DNA of 64,000 nt from an uncultured Lachnospiraceae bacterium (GTDB taxonomy: Bacteria; Bacillota; Clostridia; Lachnospirales; Lachnospiraceae). The notes under the pieces were generated by a model. The model was given only the letters and a program-made list of their open reading frames with translations. It was not told where the DNA came from and did not search any database. The DNA lies in contig CAJUMV010000001.1 in NCBI GenBank assembly GCA_910587715.1, positions 1 to 64,000 of the forward strand, read 5' to 3'. The translations under genes and the position numbers were made by a program. Below are positions 25,505 to 34,239 of the stretch, one piece after another. Every line of letters starts with the position of its first letter. The stretch's first letter is position 1.

Positions 25505-26327
25505 AGAAAACGGGCTTGTCAGCATTATCGTGCCGGTGTACCGGGCGGCGGCTTACATTGCGGACACGATTGAAATGGTGTTTGCGCAGACCTACGATAA
25601 ATGGGAGCTTTTGCTGGTGGACGATTGTTCCGGGGACGACAGTGTGGAGACGATGGAAAAGGCGCTCTCCGTGTACGAGCATCGCCCGGCAGCGGGCAGC
25701 TTTGAAAAGATAGGGCGTATCACGGAATATCTGTGCGGAGAAGAGAAAAAAGTTTTTCTGATATGCAAAAATAGAAACGAAGGCGCTGCCGCCGCGCGCA
25801 ATACAGGAATAGATTTGGCGAAGGGGCGGTATCTTGCGTTTCTCGACGCGGATGATATCTGGGCTTCGGACAAGCTTAGAAAACAGCTTTCCTTTATGAG
25901 AGAAAAAAGGGCGGGCTTTTTGTTTTCCGCCTACGAGTTCGGGGATGAGGATGCAAGACCTACGGGCAAGGTCGTACATGTGCCGGAAACGTTGACCTAT
26001 AAAAAGGCGCTTTCGCGGACAGTGATTTTTACGACTACCGTTGTGCTTGACCGGAATGTGATTCCGGATGAGCTGATGCGGATGCCGCAGGTGGAAAGTG
26101 AAGATACGGCGACATGGTGGCAGATTCTGCGGGCGGGCTATACGGCATACGGGCTTGATGAGGTGCTTGTGGTATACAGAAGACCGCCAAGGTCTCTGTC
26201 TTCCAATAAATGCAAGGCGGTGAAGCGGATTTGGAATCTGTACCGCAGACAGGAGAAGCTCTCTGTAGCGTCCAGCGCATTCTATTTTGTGTTCTGGGCA
26301 TACAGGGCGACGATAAGGCGGATATAA
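25494..26327 (+). CDS. GT2 family glycosyltransferase
   Basis: A 277-residue GT2: VSIIVPVYRAAAYI, LLVDDCSGDDS, GAAAARNTGIDLAKG and the DXD-like LDADDIW. It has no membrane anchor. There is no in-frame ATG before the catalytic domain; a TTG at 25494 with GGGGGACAGGAAG before it overlaps the previous stop by 11 nt and is the likeliest start, though a TTG at 25464 or 25479 cannot be excluded. Acceptor and donor are unknown. Confidence 0.85.
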   Translation: MKDKENGLVSIIVPVYRAAAYIADTIEMVFAQTYDKWELLLVDDCSGDDSVETMEKALSVYEHRPAAGSFEKIGRITEYLCGEEKKVFLICKNRNEGAAAARNTGIDLAKGRYLAFLDADDIWASDKLRKQLSFMREKRAGFLFSAYEFGDEDARPTGKVVHVPETLTYKKALSRTVIFTTTVVLDRNVIPDELMRMPQVESEDTATWWQILRAGYTAYGLDEVLVVYRRPPRSLSSNKCKAVKRIWNLYRRQEKLSVASSAFYFVFWAYRATIRRI

Positions 26328-26331
26328 GACC

Positions 26332-27702
26332 ATGAAAAGAGTGGAAACATTAAAAAGACTGATTATATTACAGCTTTCCTTTATCGGACTGATTTTCCAG
26401 ACGGCAGTCTATGCTTATTTCTGGCTGACAGAGTATTATCCGTTTCTGAGACTGCATAGAAATTTCCGGTTTTATTTCAAGGGACATGTGCTGATTCTGT
26501 TGATTTATTTTGTGCTGTTGTTTTTCTTTGCCAATACATACGGCGCGTTAAAAATCGGGTATCTGAAGCCCGTGGATGTGTTTATTTCAGAGCTGTTTTC
26601 ACTGCTGTTTGTCAATGTCATTTCTTATTTTCAGATTTCCCTGATGGCGAACTGGGTAGTGGATGTAAGACCTATTGTCTGGACCATGCTGATTCAGGCG
26701 GCGCTCGCGGGCGTGTGGGTATTTTTCTGCAACGTCTGCTATTACAAAGCATTTCCGCCCAGAGATATCCTGATTGTTCACGGTGAGCGGCCGATTGATG
26801 ATATTGTAAAGAAGTTTGAGACGAGAAAGGATAAGTACAAGATTAATAAAGCGATGAATATCTCAGCAGGCATGGATGCGGTGAAAGAGGAAATCGGGCA
26901 TGGCTATGGGGCGGTGGTTCTGTGGGATATCTCCGCGGTTGACCGGAATGCCCTGTTAAAATACTGCTACAGCCGATCCGTGAGGGTGTATACGATGCCC
27001 AAGATATCCGATGTACTGATCCGGGGCGCGGACCAGCTCCACTTATTTGACACGCCTATTTATCTGACGAGGGAATATTCCCTTAAAGTGGAACAGCGGG
27101 TGGCCAAGCGGCTGATTGATTTAATCTGCTCGGTATTGCTTTTGGTGATTGCGTCGCCTTTTATGCTGATTACGGCGGCGGCAATCAAGCTTTATGACGG
27201 TGGACCGGTTTTTTATAAACAGGTTCGCTGTACCCGCGACAGAAAAGAATTTTATATTTTGAAATTCCGAAGTATGCGGGTGGATGCGGAGAAGGACGGC
27301 GTGGCGAGACTGGCATCTAAAAATGATTCCCGTATTACGCCGGTAGGAAAGTTTATCCGCGCGACAAGGATTGATGAACTGCCCCAGCTTTTTAATATTT
27401 TAAAGGGGGAAATGTCCTTTATCGGTCCAAGACCAGAGCGGCCGGAAATTATCGACCAGTATATGGAGGAGATGCCGGAGTTCGCTTTTCGTATGAAGGT
27501 AAAAGCGGGGCTTGCGGGTTATGCGCAGGTTTACGGAAAATATAATACGACACCCTATGATAAGCTGAAGCTTGATTTGACTTATATCGAGCAGTATTCC
27601 GTGTGGCTGGATTTGAAGCTGATGTTACTGACATTAAAGATTCTGATTAAGCCGGAGAGTACGGAAGGGGTAGAGAATAGCCAGACGACGGCGATGAAGT
27701 AG
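26332..27702 (+). CDS. Polyprenyl glycosyl-phosphotransferase (initiating enzyme)
   Basis: A WcaJ/CpsE-type priming enzyme that transfers sugar-1-phosphate to undecaprenyl phosphate, starting a repeat unit. The N-terminal half has four membrane helices and a CoA-binding-like (Rossmann-type) region. A fifth helix (about 262-285, LIDLICSVLLLVIAS) precedes the catalytic domain, which carries FKQVR-like YKQVRCTRDRKEF, FRSMR, the Asp348-Glu349 pair in TRIDELPQLFNILKGEMSFIGPRPERPE (split here by residue numbering only) and GLAGYAQVYG. The length of 456 residues is normal. It sits six nt after the preceding stop, so it is co-transcribed. The choice of sugar cannot be told. Confidence 0.95.
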   Translation: MKRVETLKRLIILQLSFIGLIFQTAVYAYFWLTEYYPFLRLHRNFRFYFKGHVLILLIYFVLLFFFANTYGALKIGYLKPVDVFISELFSLLFVNVISYFQISLMANWVVDVRPIVWTMLIQAALAGVWVFFCNVCYYKAFPPRDILIVHGERPIDDIVKKFETRKDKYKINKAMNISAGMDAVKEEIGHGYGAVVLWDISAVDRNALLKYCYSRSVRVYTMPKISDVLIRGADQLHLFDTPIYLTREYSLKVEQRVAKRLIDLICSVLLLVIASPFMLITAAAIKLYDGGPVFYKQVRCTRDRKEFYILKFRSMRVDAEKDGVARLASKNDSRITPVGKFIRATRIDELPQLFNILKGEMSFIGPRPERPEIIDQYMEEMPEFAFRMKVKAGLAGYAQVYGKYNTTPYDKLKLDLTYIEQYSVWLDLKLMLLTLKILIKPESTEGVENSQTTAMK

Positions 27703-27720
27703 AGTGAAAGGTTTTACGTT

Positions 27721-28713
27721 ATGAAAGACAGCAACTATGTGAATGACGGTATGGATATAAAAAAATATATGCTGTGCCTGTTAGGACGTCTGCCGCTTGT
27801 GCTGGGGGCGGTGGCTGGCGGCGCGGTTTTGGGCGCGCTGGTTTATATGGTGGTGAGGACGGTGCCGGAGTCGGAGCGGGAGTATAGCGCTTACGCTAAA
27901 GTGTATCTGGATTTCGCGGCGGATGAGACGGGGGAAGTGTATCAGGCGTACAACGGTTATACATGGAATGATTTAATGGCGGCTGACCCGATTATGGAGC
28001 TGACGCTTGGCAATCTCTCTGCGGATTATACGCGTGAGGAGACAGCGGCGGCGATCAAGGCAGAAATCCTTTCGGATATCCGGCTTCTTACGATTACGGC
28101 GACAACAAACAGGGCGGAGCGCACAGACGCGATTCTCGGGGCGGCGGTGCAGGCGCTGGAAACATACGGCGGGCAGGCGAAGGAGTTTCTGGAAATCCAT
28201 GCGATTCAAAAGACGGAAGCGAAGCTTGTGGTGGCGGACAGTCGGATGGCGCAGGCTGTGTTTGTGGGCGCGTTTCTGGGGCTGTTTCTCAGTCTGCTTG
28301 GGTTCTCGCTTTTCTATGTGATGGACGATCGTATTCTGGTGGCGGGGGATGCCAGAAAAGTGACAAACTTGTCATTTGTTGGCTATGCTTCCGGCGGGGA
28401 AAGGCTGACGCAGGACTATGAAAACAATCTCGCTTATCTGCGGGAAAAGCCGGGGGATATTCAAATCTGCGAACTGAACAGGGACAAGTCCTTTTCGGAG
28501 GAGGAACTTCGGGAAATGCGAAAGGCGGGAGGCGTGGTTTTGTCCCTTCCCTTCGGGAAAGCGCACGGTGCTTTTGTGTCTTATGCAATAGAGCTGTTAA
28601 AGACGCAGGACTGCGCGCTGTGCGGCGTGGCAATACGGGATGCGGACGAGCGGTTTCTGCAGAGATACTACGGAAAATCTACTGTTATGCTTGAGGCTGT
28701 CGGGGAAAAATAG
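27721..28713 (+). CDS. Wzz/YveK-like chain-length protein with degenerate kinase-like tail
   Basis: A 330-residue polysaccharide co-polymerase type protein. TM1 lies at about 20-42, an extracellular region of about 135 residues contains the helical section, and TM2 is at about 178-200. Behind TM2 a cytoplasmic part of about 115 residues resembles the closing strands of a BY-kinase (GGVVLSLPFGKAHGAFVSYAIELLKTQ, then CGVAIRDADE) but lacks Walker A and Walker B motifs and a tyrosine-rich tail. It may regulate the polymerase (EpsG-like, two genes on) without kinase activity. The partner kinase or phosphatase is not in this window. Confidence 0.8.
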   Translation: MKDSNYVNDGMDIKKYMLCLLGRLPLVLGAVAGGAVLGALVYMVVRTVPESEREYSAYAKVYLDFAADETGEVYQAYNGYTWNDLMAADPIMELTLGNLSADYTREETAAAIKAEILSDIRLLTITATTNRAERTDAILGAAVQALETYGGQAKEFLEIHAIQKTEAKLVVADSRMAQAVFVGAFLGLFLSLLGFSLFYVMDDRILVAGDARKVTNLSFVGYASGGERLTQDYENNLAYLREKPGDIQICELNRDKSFSEEELREMRKAGGVVLSLPFGKAHGAFVSYAIELLKTQDCALCGVAIRDADERFLQRYYGKSTVMLEAVGEK

Positions 28714-28754
28714 ATGCAGGCGTATGCTTGCGGGGGAAAGAAATCAGGTGCGTG

Positions 28755-29537
28755 ATGAAATTAGAGGTTCTGGTCTCGGCGGTAGATAAAAATGCCGCGG
28801 AGCTTATTTCGCAAATGCATATAGCGACGGATGCGGTGCTTGTAAACCAGTGTGACCATTATGATTATGAGACGGTCACGGTACAGGGCGGTAGCGTGAA
28901 ATGTTTTTCCATGCCGGAGCGGGGTGTGGGACTAAGCCGCAATACCGCGCTTTTGCATGCGTCCGGAGATGTAGCGCTCTTTTCCGACGAGGATATCAGA
29001 CTGACGCCGGATTACGCGGAGAAAATCAGCAGGGCATATGCGTCTCTTCCTGACGCGGACATGATTCTCTTTAACGTGGAGGTTGCGCCCTCGCGCAGAA
29101 CTTATTGGAACCGGGAGATACGACGGATTACTTACCGCAATTACGGCAGATATCCGGCTTACAGCATTTCGGCGAAGCTTTCCGCCCTGCGCAGGGCGAA
29201 TGTGCAGTATTCCTTGCTTTTTGGTGGCGGCGCGAAATACAGTAACGGCGAGGACAGCCTGTTTTTGCGGGACTGTCTGAAGGCGGGACTTCGCATTTAC
29301 GCGCATACCGCTTGTATCGGCAGGGAGCAGGAGCGTGAGTCCACCTGGTTTTCCGGCTACCATGAAAAGTTTTTCCGCGACAGGGGCGTGCTCTATCATT
29401 ATCTCTACGGAAAGCTGGCGCTGCCGCTTTCTTTGCGGTTTTTGTGGGTGCATAGGGAAACCATGTGCCGGGAAATTCCGGTCGGTAAAGCGTTTCGTAT
29501 GATGCGCGCAGGCGTGCGGGAGGCGCGCGGCAGATGA
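28755..29537 (+). CDS. GT2-like glycosyltransferase
   Basis: A 260-residue protein with the GT2 fold in divergent form. The early DDGS-type loop is replaced by NQCDHYDYETV. The motif GVGLSRNTALLHASGDVALFSDEDI supplies the RN and DXD elements, and GGGAKYSNGEDSLFLRDCLKAG the acceptor loop. The start ATG at 28755 follows AGGTGCGTG; an upstream reading from 28728 is less likely. Its stop overlaps the next ATG (ATGA), so it is translationally coupled to the polymerase. Confidence 0.8.
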   Translation: MKLEVLVSAVDKNAAELISQMHIATDAVLVNQCDHYDYETVTVQGGSVKCFSMPERGVGLSRNTALLHASGDVALFSDEDIRLTPDYAEKISRAYASLPDADMILFNVEVAPSRRTYWNREIRRITYRNYGRYPAYSISAKLSALRRANVQYSLLFGGGAKYSNGEDSLFLRDCLKAGLRIYAHTACIGREQERESTWFSGYHEKFFRDRGVLYHYLYGKLALPLSLRFLWVHRETMCREIPVGKAFRMMRAGVREARGR

Positions 29538-30742
29538 TTTTATATAGTACGGTTGCGGTTGTCACGGCGCTTCTTGCAAGTCTGGTGGACAGCCATCCAA
29601 TAAGACAACCTCATACGATTACCAGGCAGCAGCTTTGCAACCGCGTCTGTATGACGGCGATATTTTTGGTTCTGTTTCTGCTCTCCGCGTGCAGGCTCAA
29701 CGTGGGCAACGACTACGCGAAGTATGTGGAGTTTATGCATCTGGTTAACTGCGACGCTTATGTGCCTACGGAGATTGGATTCAATCTTCTGGTCAAGCTG
29801 ATTTACGGTTTGTCAGGGTTTGAAAATTTTTTGCTGGTATTTGCGTTTTATTCGTTTGTGACGGTGTTATTTTTTCTGCTTGCCATGTACGAGCAGAGCG
29901 ACGAGTTCGGGCTGACTTTTTTCCTTTTTATGACGTTGGGCTATTATTTCCAGACGTTCAGCACGGTGCGCTATTATCTGGCGCTTGCCCTTGCGCTCTA
30001 CTCCATGAAGTTTGTGCTGCGCAGACAGTGGGGAAGGTTTGTGATTCTGGTGGTTCTGGGAGCCACATTCCATAAATCGCTTCTGGTAGTGATTCCGCTC
30101 TACTTTCTGGCGTCGCTGCCCTGGAAAAAATGGCAGCTTGCCATAGCCGCTGTCTTTTGCACGACCTTTTTGTTTATGCAGGATTTTTATTTAAAGCTGG
30201 TGGTATTCCTGTATCCGACTTATGAGGACACGGAGTATCTGGAGGGCGGCACAAGCTTCATCAGCATTCTGCGCTGCGCTGCGGTTCTTTGCTTTGCGGG
30301 CATTGTGTTTCTGATGTGGCGTCGGGAAGGCAGGTATCGAAATCACACGGATGTCGCAAAAGACGGCAAAGATGAAAAAGGAATAACCGGCGAAAAAAAT
30401 GTCACAAATATAGAGGAAGAGGAAACATGGAACCGGCGTTTTTGGTTTTACACGTATTTAAATCTGGGCGCGCTCGTTCTCTATGTATTCTGCTCCTTCC
30501 TGCCTATCATTTCGCGGATTGGATATTATTTGATGGTGAGTCAGATACTATTTTTACCGATGTTGTTGCAAGCTGTGCCGGATAAAAAATGGCGGCGGCT
30601 TTTCCGAGCGGGTATTCTTTTGGCTGCGGTATTGTACTTTGCCATGTATTTGAAAAAAGGGGCGAACGACGGTGTATTGATTCTGCCCTATAAAACATTT
30701 TTTTTCAACGAGATGGTTAATATACTTTCAGAGGTTAATTAG
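29534..30742 (+). CDS. EpsG-family polysaccharide polymerase (Wzy-like)
   Basis: A 402-residue membrane protein with about 10 helices. The family pattern is clear: SACRLNVGNDYAKYVEFM, TEIGFNLLVKLI, TFSTVRYYLALAL and GATFHKSLLVVIPLYFL. These proteins join lipid-linked repeats on the outer face. A hydrophilic charged loop (about 268-297) is inserted before the last helices. It is in one transcript with the Wzz-like gene, so chain length is likely set by that pair. Confidence 0.88.
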   Translation: MILYSTVAVVTALLASLVDSHPIRQPHTITRQQLCNRVCMTAIFLVLFLLSACRLNVGNDYAKYVEFMHLVNCDAYVPTEIGFNLLVKLIYGLSGFENFLLVFAFYSFVTVLFFLLAMYEQSDEFGLTFFLFMTLGYYFQTFSTVRYYLALALALYSMKFVLRRQWGRFVILVVLGATFHKSLLVVIPLYFLASLPWKKWQLAIAAVFCTTFLFMQDFYLKLVVFLYPTYEDTEYLEGGTSFISILRCAAVLCFAGIVFLMWRREGRYRNHTDVAKDGKDEKGITGEKNVTNIEEEETWNRRFWFYTYLNLGALVLYVFCSFLPIISRIGYYLMVSQILFLPMLLQAVPDKKWRRLFRAGILLAAVLYFAMYLKKGANDGVLILPYKTFFFNEMVNILSEVN

Positions 30743-30744
30743 TT

Positions 30745-31542
30745 ATGACTTTTAGCATCATTGTCGTCTGCTATAACGCGGGCGAAAAATTACGGAAGAC
30801 GATAGAGAGCATCCGCAGTCAGACGGATAACGATTATGAGATTATCGTGCAGGACGGTCTTTCCACGGACGGTTCGGTGGAGCGGCTGTCTGCCGGAGCG
30901 GATTTAAAGATTTTTAGAGAGCGGGACGAGGGCATTTATGACGCCATGAACCGGGCGGTTTCCCACGCGGCGGGGAAGTATCTGTTTTTTCTAAACTGTG
31001 GCGATTATTTTGCGGACGAAGAGGTGCTGGCGAAGGTAAAACGGGAGATCGAAGAAAGCGCCCACCCGATGATTTTCTACGGCAATATCAAAGAGCGTGC
31101 CACGGGCGCCTACGTCATGTCCAATCCTGTGATCGACGATTTCGCCTGCTACCGCAATGTGCCCTGCCATCAGGCATGTTTCTATGACAGAAGGCTTCTT
31201 GTGAAGCGGGGCTTTCGGACGTGCTATCAAGTCCGCGCAGATTACGAGCATTTTCTCTGGTGTTATTACAAGGCGCACGCCGTTATGGTTTATATGCCGC
31301 TTACCGTGGCGTCTTACGAGGGAGAGGGCTTTTCGGAAAATACGGAGAACAGAAGGCGGTCCGCTGTAGAACATGCGCATATTGTGAAAAAATATATGAG
31401 CCGTGGGCAGATTATCAAGTACAGGCTGCTTCTGTTTTTGTCGCTTGCGCCGCTTCGGACCTTTCTGGCAAAGAACAAAGCGACGGCAGAAATTTATCAA
31501 AGGATAAAAAGAAAGATATACCGAATGAAGAGAGCAGGATAA
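30745..31542 (+). CDS. GT2 glycosyltransferase, WcaE-like
   Basis: A 265-residue GT2 of the colanic-acid WcaE type: FSIIVVCYNAGEKLRKTIESI, IVQDGLSTDGS, RDEGIYDAMNRAVSHAAGKY and FLNCGDYF as the metal-site equivalent. It is soluble, with a basic C-terminal amphipathic stretch that could touch the membrane. The start ATG lies two nt after the previous stop and depends on coupling. Confidence 0.88.
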   Translation: MTFSIIVVCYNAGEKLRKTIESIRSQTDNDYEIIVQDGLSTDGSVERLSAGADLKIFRERDEGIYDAMNRAVSHAAGKYLFFLNCGDYFADEEVLAKVKREIEESAHPMIFYGNIKERATGAYVMSNPVIDDFACYRNVPCHQACFYDRRLLVKRGFRTCYQVRADYEHFLWCYYKAHAVMVYMPLTVASYEGEGFSENTENRRRSAVEHAHIVKKYMSRGQIIKYRLLLFLSLAPLRTFLAKNKATAEIYQRIKRKIYRMKRAG

Positions 31543-31605
31543 GAAGCAACGTAAAAGATGGCGGCATGTGGAGACATATGCCGGCGTGTGAAGGGAGAAA
31601 TACAA

Positions 31606-32892
31606 ATGAAGGTATTATGGGTGTGCAACATTATGCTGCCGGCGATCGCCAAACGGTTAAATCTTCCTTGCAGCAACAGAGAGGGGTGGCTTTCCGGGCT
31701 GCTTGACCGGGTGGTAATGGAACAGGAGAGGAACCGCATCGAATTGGGAATCGCTTTCCCGGTGGAGGAGTCGCTGGGAAACTTTGACCGGATGATGCCG
31801 CTGGGGGAAAATATTTCCTGCCATTGTTACGGTTTTGTGGAGGATTTGACGGCGCCGGAGCGCTATGATTTTGAACTGGAAAAACATTTTGAGCTGATAA
31901 TCAATGACTTTAAACCGGATATCCTGCATGTGTTCGGCACGGAGTTTCCTCACGCGCTGGCATCAATTAAAGTGTTTGACCAGCCGGAGCGGACACTTGT
32001 CGGCATCCAGGGTCTTGTCTCCGCGATTGCCAAGGTGTATATGGCGGACTTGCCGGTAAAGGTACAAAGGCAGAGTACCTTCCGCGACCGTGTCAGAAAA
32101 GACAGCATCAGACAGCAGCAAAAAAAGTTTGAGAAGCGCGGCGAATTTGAAATCGAGGCGATCAAGCGGACGGGGCATATAGCGGGACGCACGGATTTTG
32201 ACCGGGCGGAGACGGAAAAAATTAATCCGGATGCGACTTACCATTTTTTGAATGAGACGCTGCGCAGTGTATTTTACCGTGACAGATGGAGTAAATATAA
32301 CTGCCAGACGCACCGTATTTTTTTGAGTCAGGGCGATTATCCCCTGAAAGGATTCCACTATCTCTTGCAGGCAATGCCAAAGATTTTAGAGCAGTTTCCC
32401 GACGCGGAGGTTTACGTGGCGGGGGCGGATATTTTAAAGGCGGAGACGTGGAAGGATGCGTTAAAGCTGCCTGCATACGGCAAATACCTTAAAATGCTGA
32501 TTCGGGAAAATCATCTGGAGGAAAAAATTAATATGCTCGGGCGGATTGACGCGGAGGAAATGAAAAAGCAGTATCTGAGCTGTCAGGTATTTGTCTGCCC
32601 GTCGGTGCTTGAAAATTCTCCCAACTCCGTGGGAGAGGCGATGCTTCTTGGTGTGCCCTGTGTGGCGGCAAACGTGGGTGGCATACATAACATCTTGACG
32701 GATGGCGGGGACGGGTTCCTCTATCCGCCCGGGGACGTGGATGCGCTGGCGGACAGCATTATCGAAGTGTTCACCAAGGAAGCGATTGTGGACAGACTCT
32801 CTGATAATGCCAGAAAACATGCCCGAATCAATCATGACGCGGACCAGAATTACTATCGGTTGATGCATATTTACCGTGAAATGATGGAGTAA
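31606..32892 (+). CDS. GT4 family glycosyltransferase
   Basis: A 428-residue retaining GT-B transferase. The C-terminal donor domain has GDYPLKGFHYLLQAMPKIL, the E-x7-E pair Glu336/Glu344 in ENSPNSVGEAM and GVPCVAANVGGIHNIL. The N-terminal half holds a long, basic helical region (about 145-185). The start ATG at 31606 follows GAAGGGAG; a longer reading from 31558 lacks a site. The stop codon touches the large inverted repeat that follows. Confidence 0.9.
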   Translation: MKVLWVCNIMLPAIAKRLNLPCSNREGWLSGLLDRVVMEQERNRIELGIAFPVEESLGNFDRMMPLGENISCHCYGFVEDLTAPERYDFELEKHFELIINDFKPDILHVFGTEFPHALASIKVFDQPERTLVGIQGLVSAIAKVYMADLPVKVQRQSTFRDRVRKDSIRQQQKKFEKRGEFEIEAIKRTGHIAGRTDFDRAETEKINPDATYHFLNETLRSVFYRDRWSKYNCQTHRIFLSQGDYPLKGFHYLLQAMPKILEQFPDAEVYVAGADILKAETWKDALKLPAYGKYLKMLIRENHLEEKINMLGRIDAEEMKKQYLSCQVFVCPSVLENSPNSVGEAMLLGVPCVAANVGGIHNILTDGGDGFLYPPGDVDALADSIIEVFTKEAIVDRLSDNARKHARINHDADQNYYRLMHIYREMME

Positions 32893-32987
32893 AGTGAGAA
32901 GTACTTCTAAAGACGTCTCGCCATTGGACGAGACGCCAAGAAGTACTAAGTCTCACTTAGGAGAATGCCAAAATGCGGGCATTCTCC
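32892..32987. repeat. Two consecutive stem-loops between GT4 genes
   Basis: Structure 1 (32892-32958) has three nested stems: AAGTGAGA with TCTCACTT, AGTACTTCT with AGAAGTACT, and CGTCTCG with CGAGACG, 24 bp in all. Structure 2 (32960-32987) is GGAGAATGCC with GGCATTCTCC around an 8-nt loop. Structure 2 ends two nt before the ribosome site GGAGGAG of the next gene. Neither has a T tail, so a processing, mRNA-stability or translation-control element fits better than a terminator. Confidence 0.75.
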
Positions 32988-33000
32988 GTGGAGGAGAAAT

Positions 33001-34239
33001 ATGACGTTTGTCTTTGTGTCTAACTACATCAACCATCACCAGCTTCCCTTCTGTGAGGCGCTCTACAAGCGGCTGGGGAAGGGGTTTGTCTTTATCCAGA
33101 CCATGCCTATGGAGGCGGAGCGCGTGGAGATGGGGTGGAGCGTTGATGTGGATGAAATTCCTTATGTCATGTGTCTTTACAGGGACGAATACGAGTGCCT
33201 GAAACGGATTATGGAAAGCGACGTGGTGCTTTTCGGCTGGACGGGCAGGGAAGATATCGTGACGCCGAGGCTCCGTTCGGGGAAAACCACGCTTCGCGTG
33301 AGTGAACGGCTATATCGGGAGGGACAGTGGAAAGCGGTTTCACCCAGGGGGCTGGTGGCGAAATACCGGGAGCATATTAGGTATCGGGGAGAGAACATCT
33401 GTATGCTCTGCGCGGGTGCGTACGCGGCATCGGACTTTCACCTGATAGATGCGTACCCGGGCAAGCTCTTTAAGTGGGGGTATTTTACAAAGCTGCGGAC
33501 ATATGATGACGAGACGTTTGCGGCAATGAAGCCGCAGGAGGGACCGCTGCAGATTGTCTGGGCGGGGCGGTTTATTCCCCTAAAGCATCCGGAGTACGCG
33601 GTGCGGCTTTGCAAAACACTACGGGAGAAAGGCTATGCTTACCGTATGCATATGCTGGGCGGCGGCGAGCTGGAGTCTGTCGTAAAGGAGGAAGTGGAAC
33701 GCGAAGGGCTTGCGGATGACTTTGTGTTTTATGGCTATACGAAACCGGAGCAGGTGCGGGACGTGATGGAGAAATGCCATATTCATCTTTTTACCAGCAA
33801 CCATCTGGAGGGATGGGGCGCGGTGATAAACGAAGGGATGAACAGCGGCTGCGTGGAGGTGGTTGACGCCCGCGTGGGGGCGGCGCCTTATCTGATTCGC
33901 CATGGAGAAAACGGTCTGCTCTATTCCGGCGGACGCTTTGAAAAAATGGAGGCGCTTGTGCTCGACCTCTTTGAAAATTGGGAAGAACGGCGGGGCATGG
34001 GACGTGCCGCCTACGAGACGATTCGGGATATATGGAATGCGGAGCACGCGGCTTCCGCTTTACTGCGGTTTGTGGACGGTATGCGGCAGGGAAGGCTCTG
34101 TCCGGAGGAGGAGGGACCCTTAAGTGAAGCGCCCATTATCAAGCCGGGTAAATATCTGCCGGGAGATGATGGAAGGGTAAAGACCCCATGGCAGGGGAAC
34201 AAGGGAAGGAGCAGATGGGAACGAAAAAAATCAGTGTGA
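33001..34239 (+). CDS. GT4 family glycosyltransferase
   Basis: A 412-residue GT-B enzyme: FVSNYINHHQLPFCEALYKR at the N terminus, the C-terminal domain with IVWAGRFIPLKHPEYAVRL, FYGYTKPEQVRDVMEKCHIHLFTS and E-x7-E as Glu270/Glu278 in LEGWGAVINEGM. GGAGGAGAAAT precedes the ATG directly after the double stem-loop. The last 40 residues are a loose basic tail running over the next gene start. It is similar in order to the previous GT4 but not a close copy. Confidence 0.9.
   Translation: MTFVFVSNYINHHQLPFCEALYKRLGKGFVFIQTMPMEAERVEMGWSVDVDEIPYVMCLYRDEYECLKRIMESDVVLFGWTGREDIVTPRLRSGKTTLRVSERLYREGQWKAVSPRGLVAKYREHIRYRGENICMLCAGAYAASDFHLIDAYPGKLFKWGYFTKLRTYDDETFAAMKPQEGPLQIVWAGRFIPLKHPEYAVRLCKTLREKGYAYRMHMLGGGELESVVKEEVEREGLADDFVFYGYTKPEQVRDVMEKCHIHLFTSNHLEGWGAVINEGMNSGCVEVVDARVGAAPYLIRHGENGLLYSGGRFEKMEALVLDLFENWEERRGMGRAAYETIRDIWNAEHAASALLRFVDGMRQGRLCPEEEGPLSEAPIIKPGKYLPGDDGRVKTPWQGNKGRSRWERKKSV

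Noticed and set aside
25467..26333. 288-codon open frame on the minus strand
   Set aside because: Antisense to a GT2 gene with canonical motifs.
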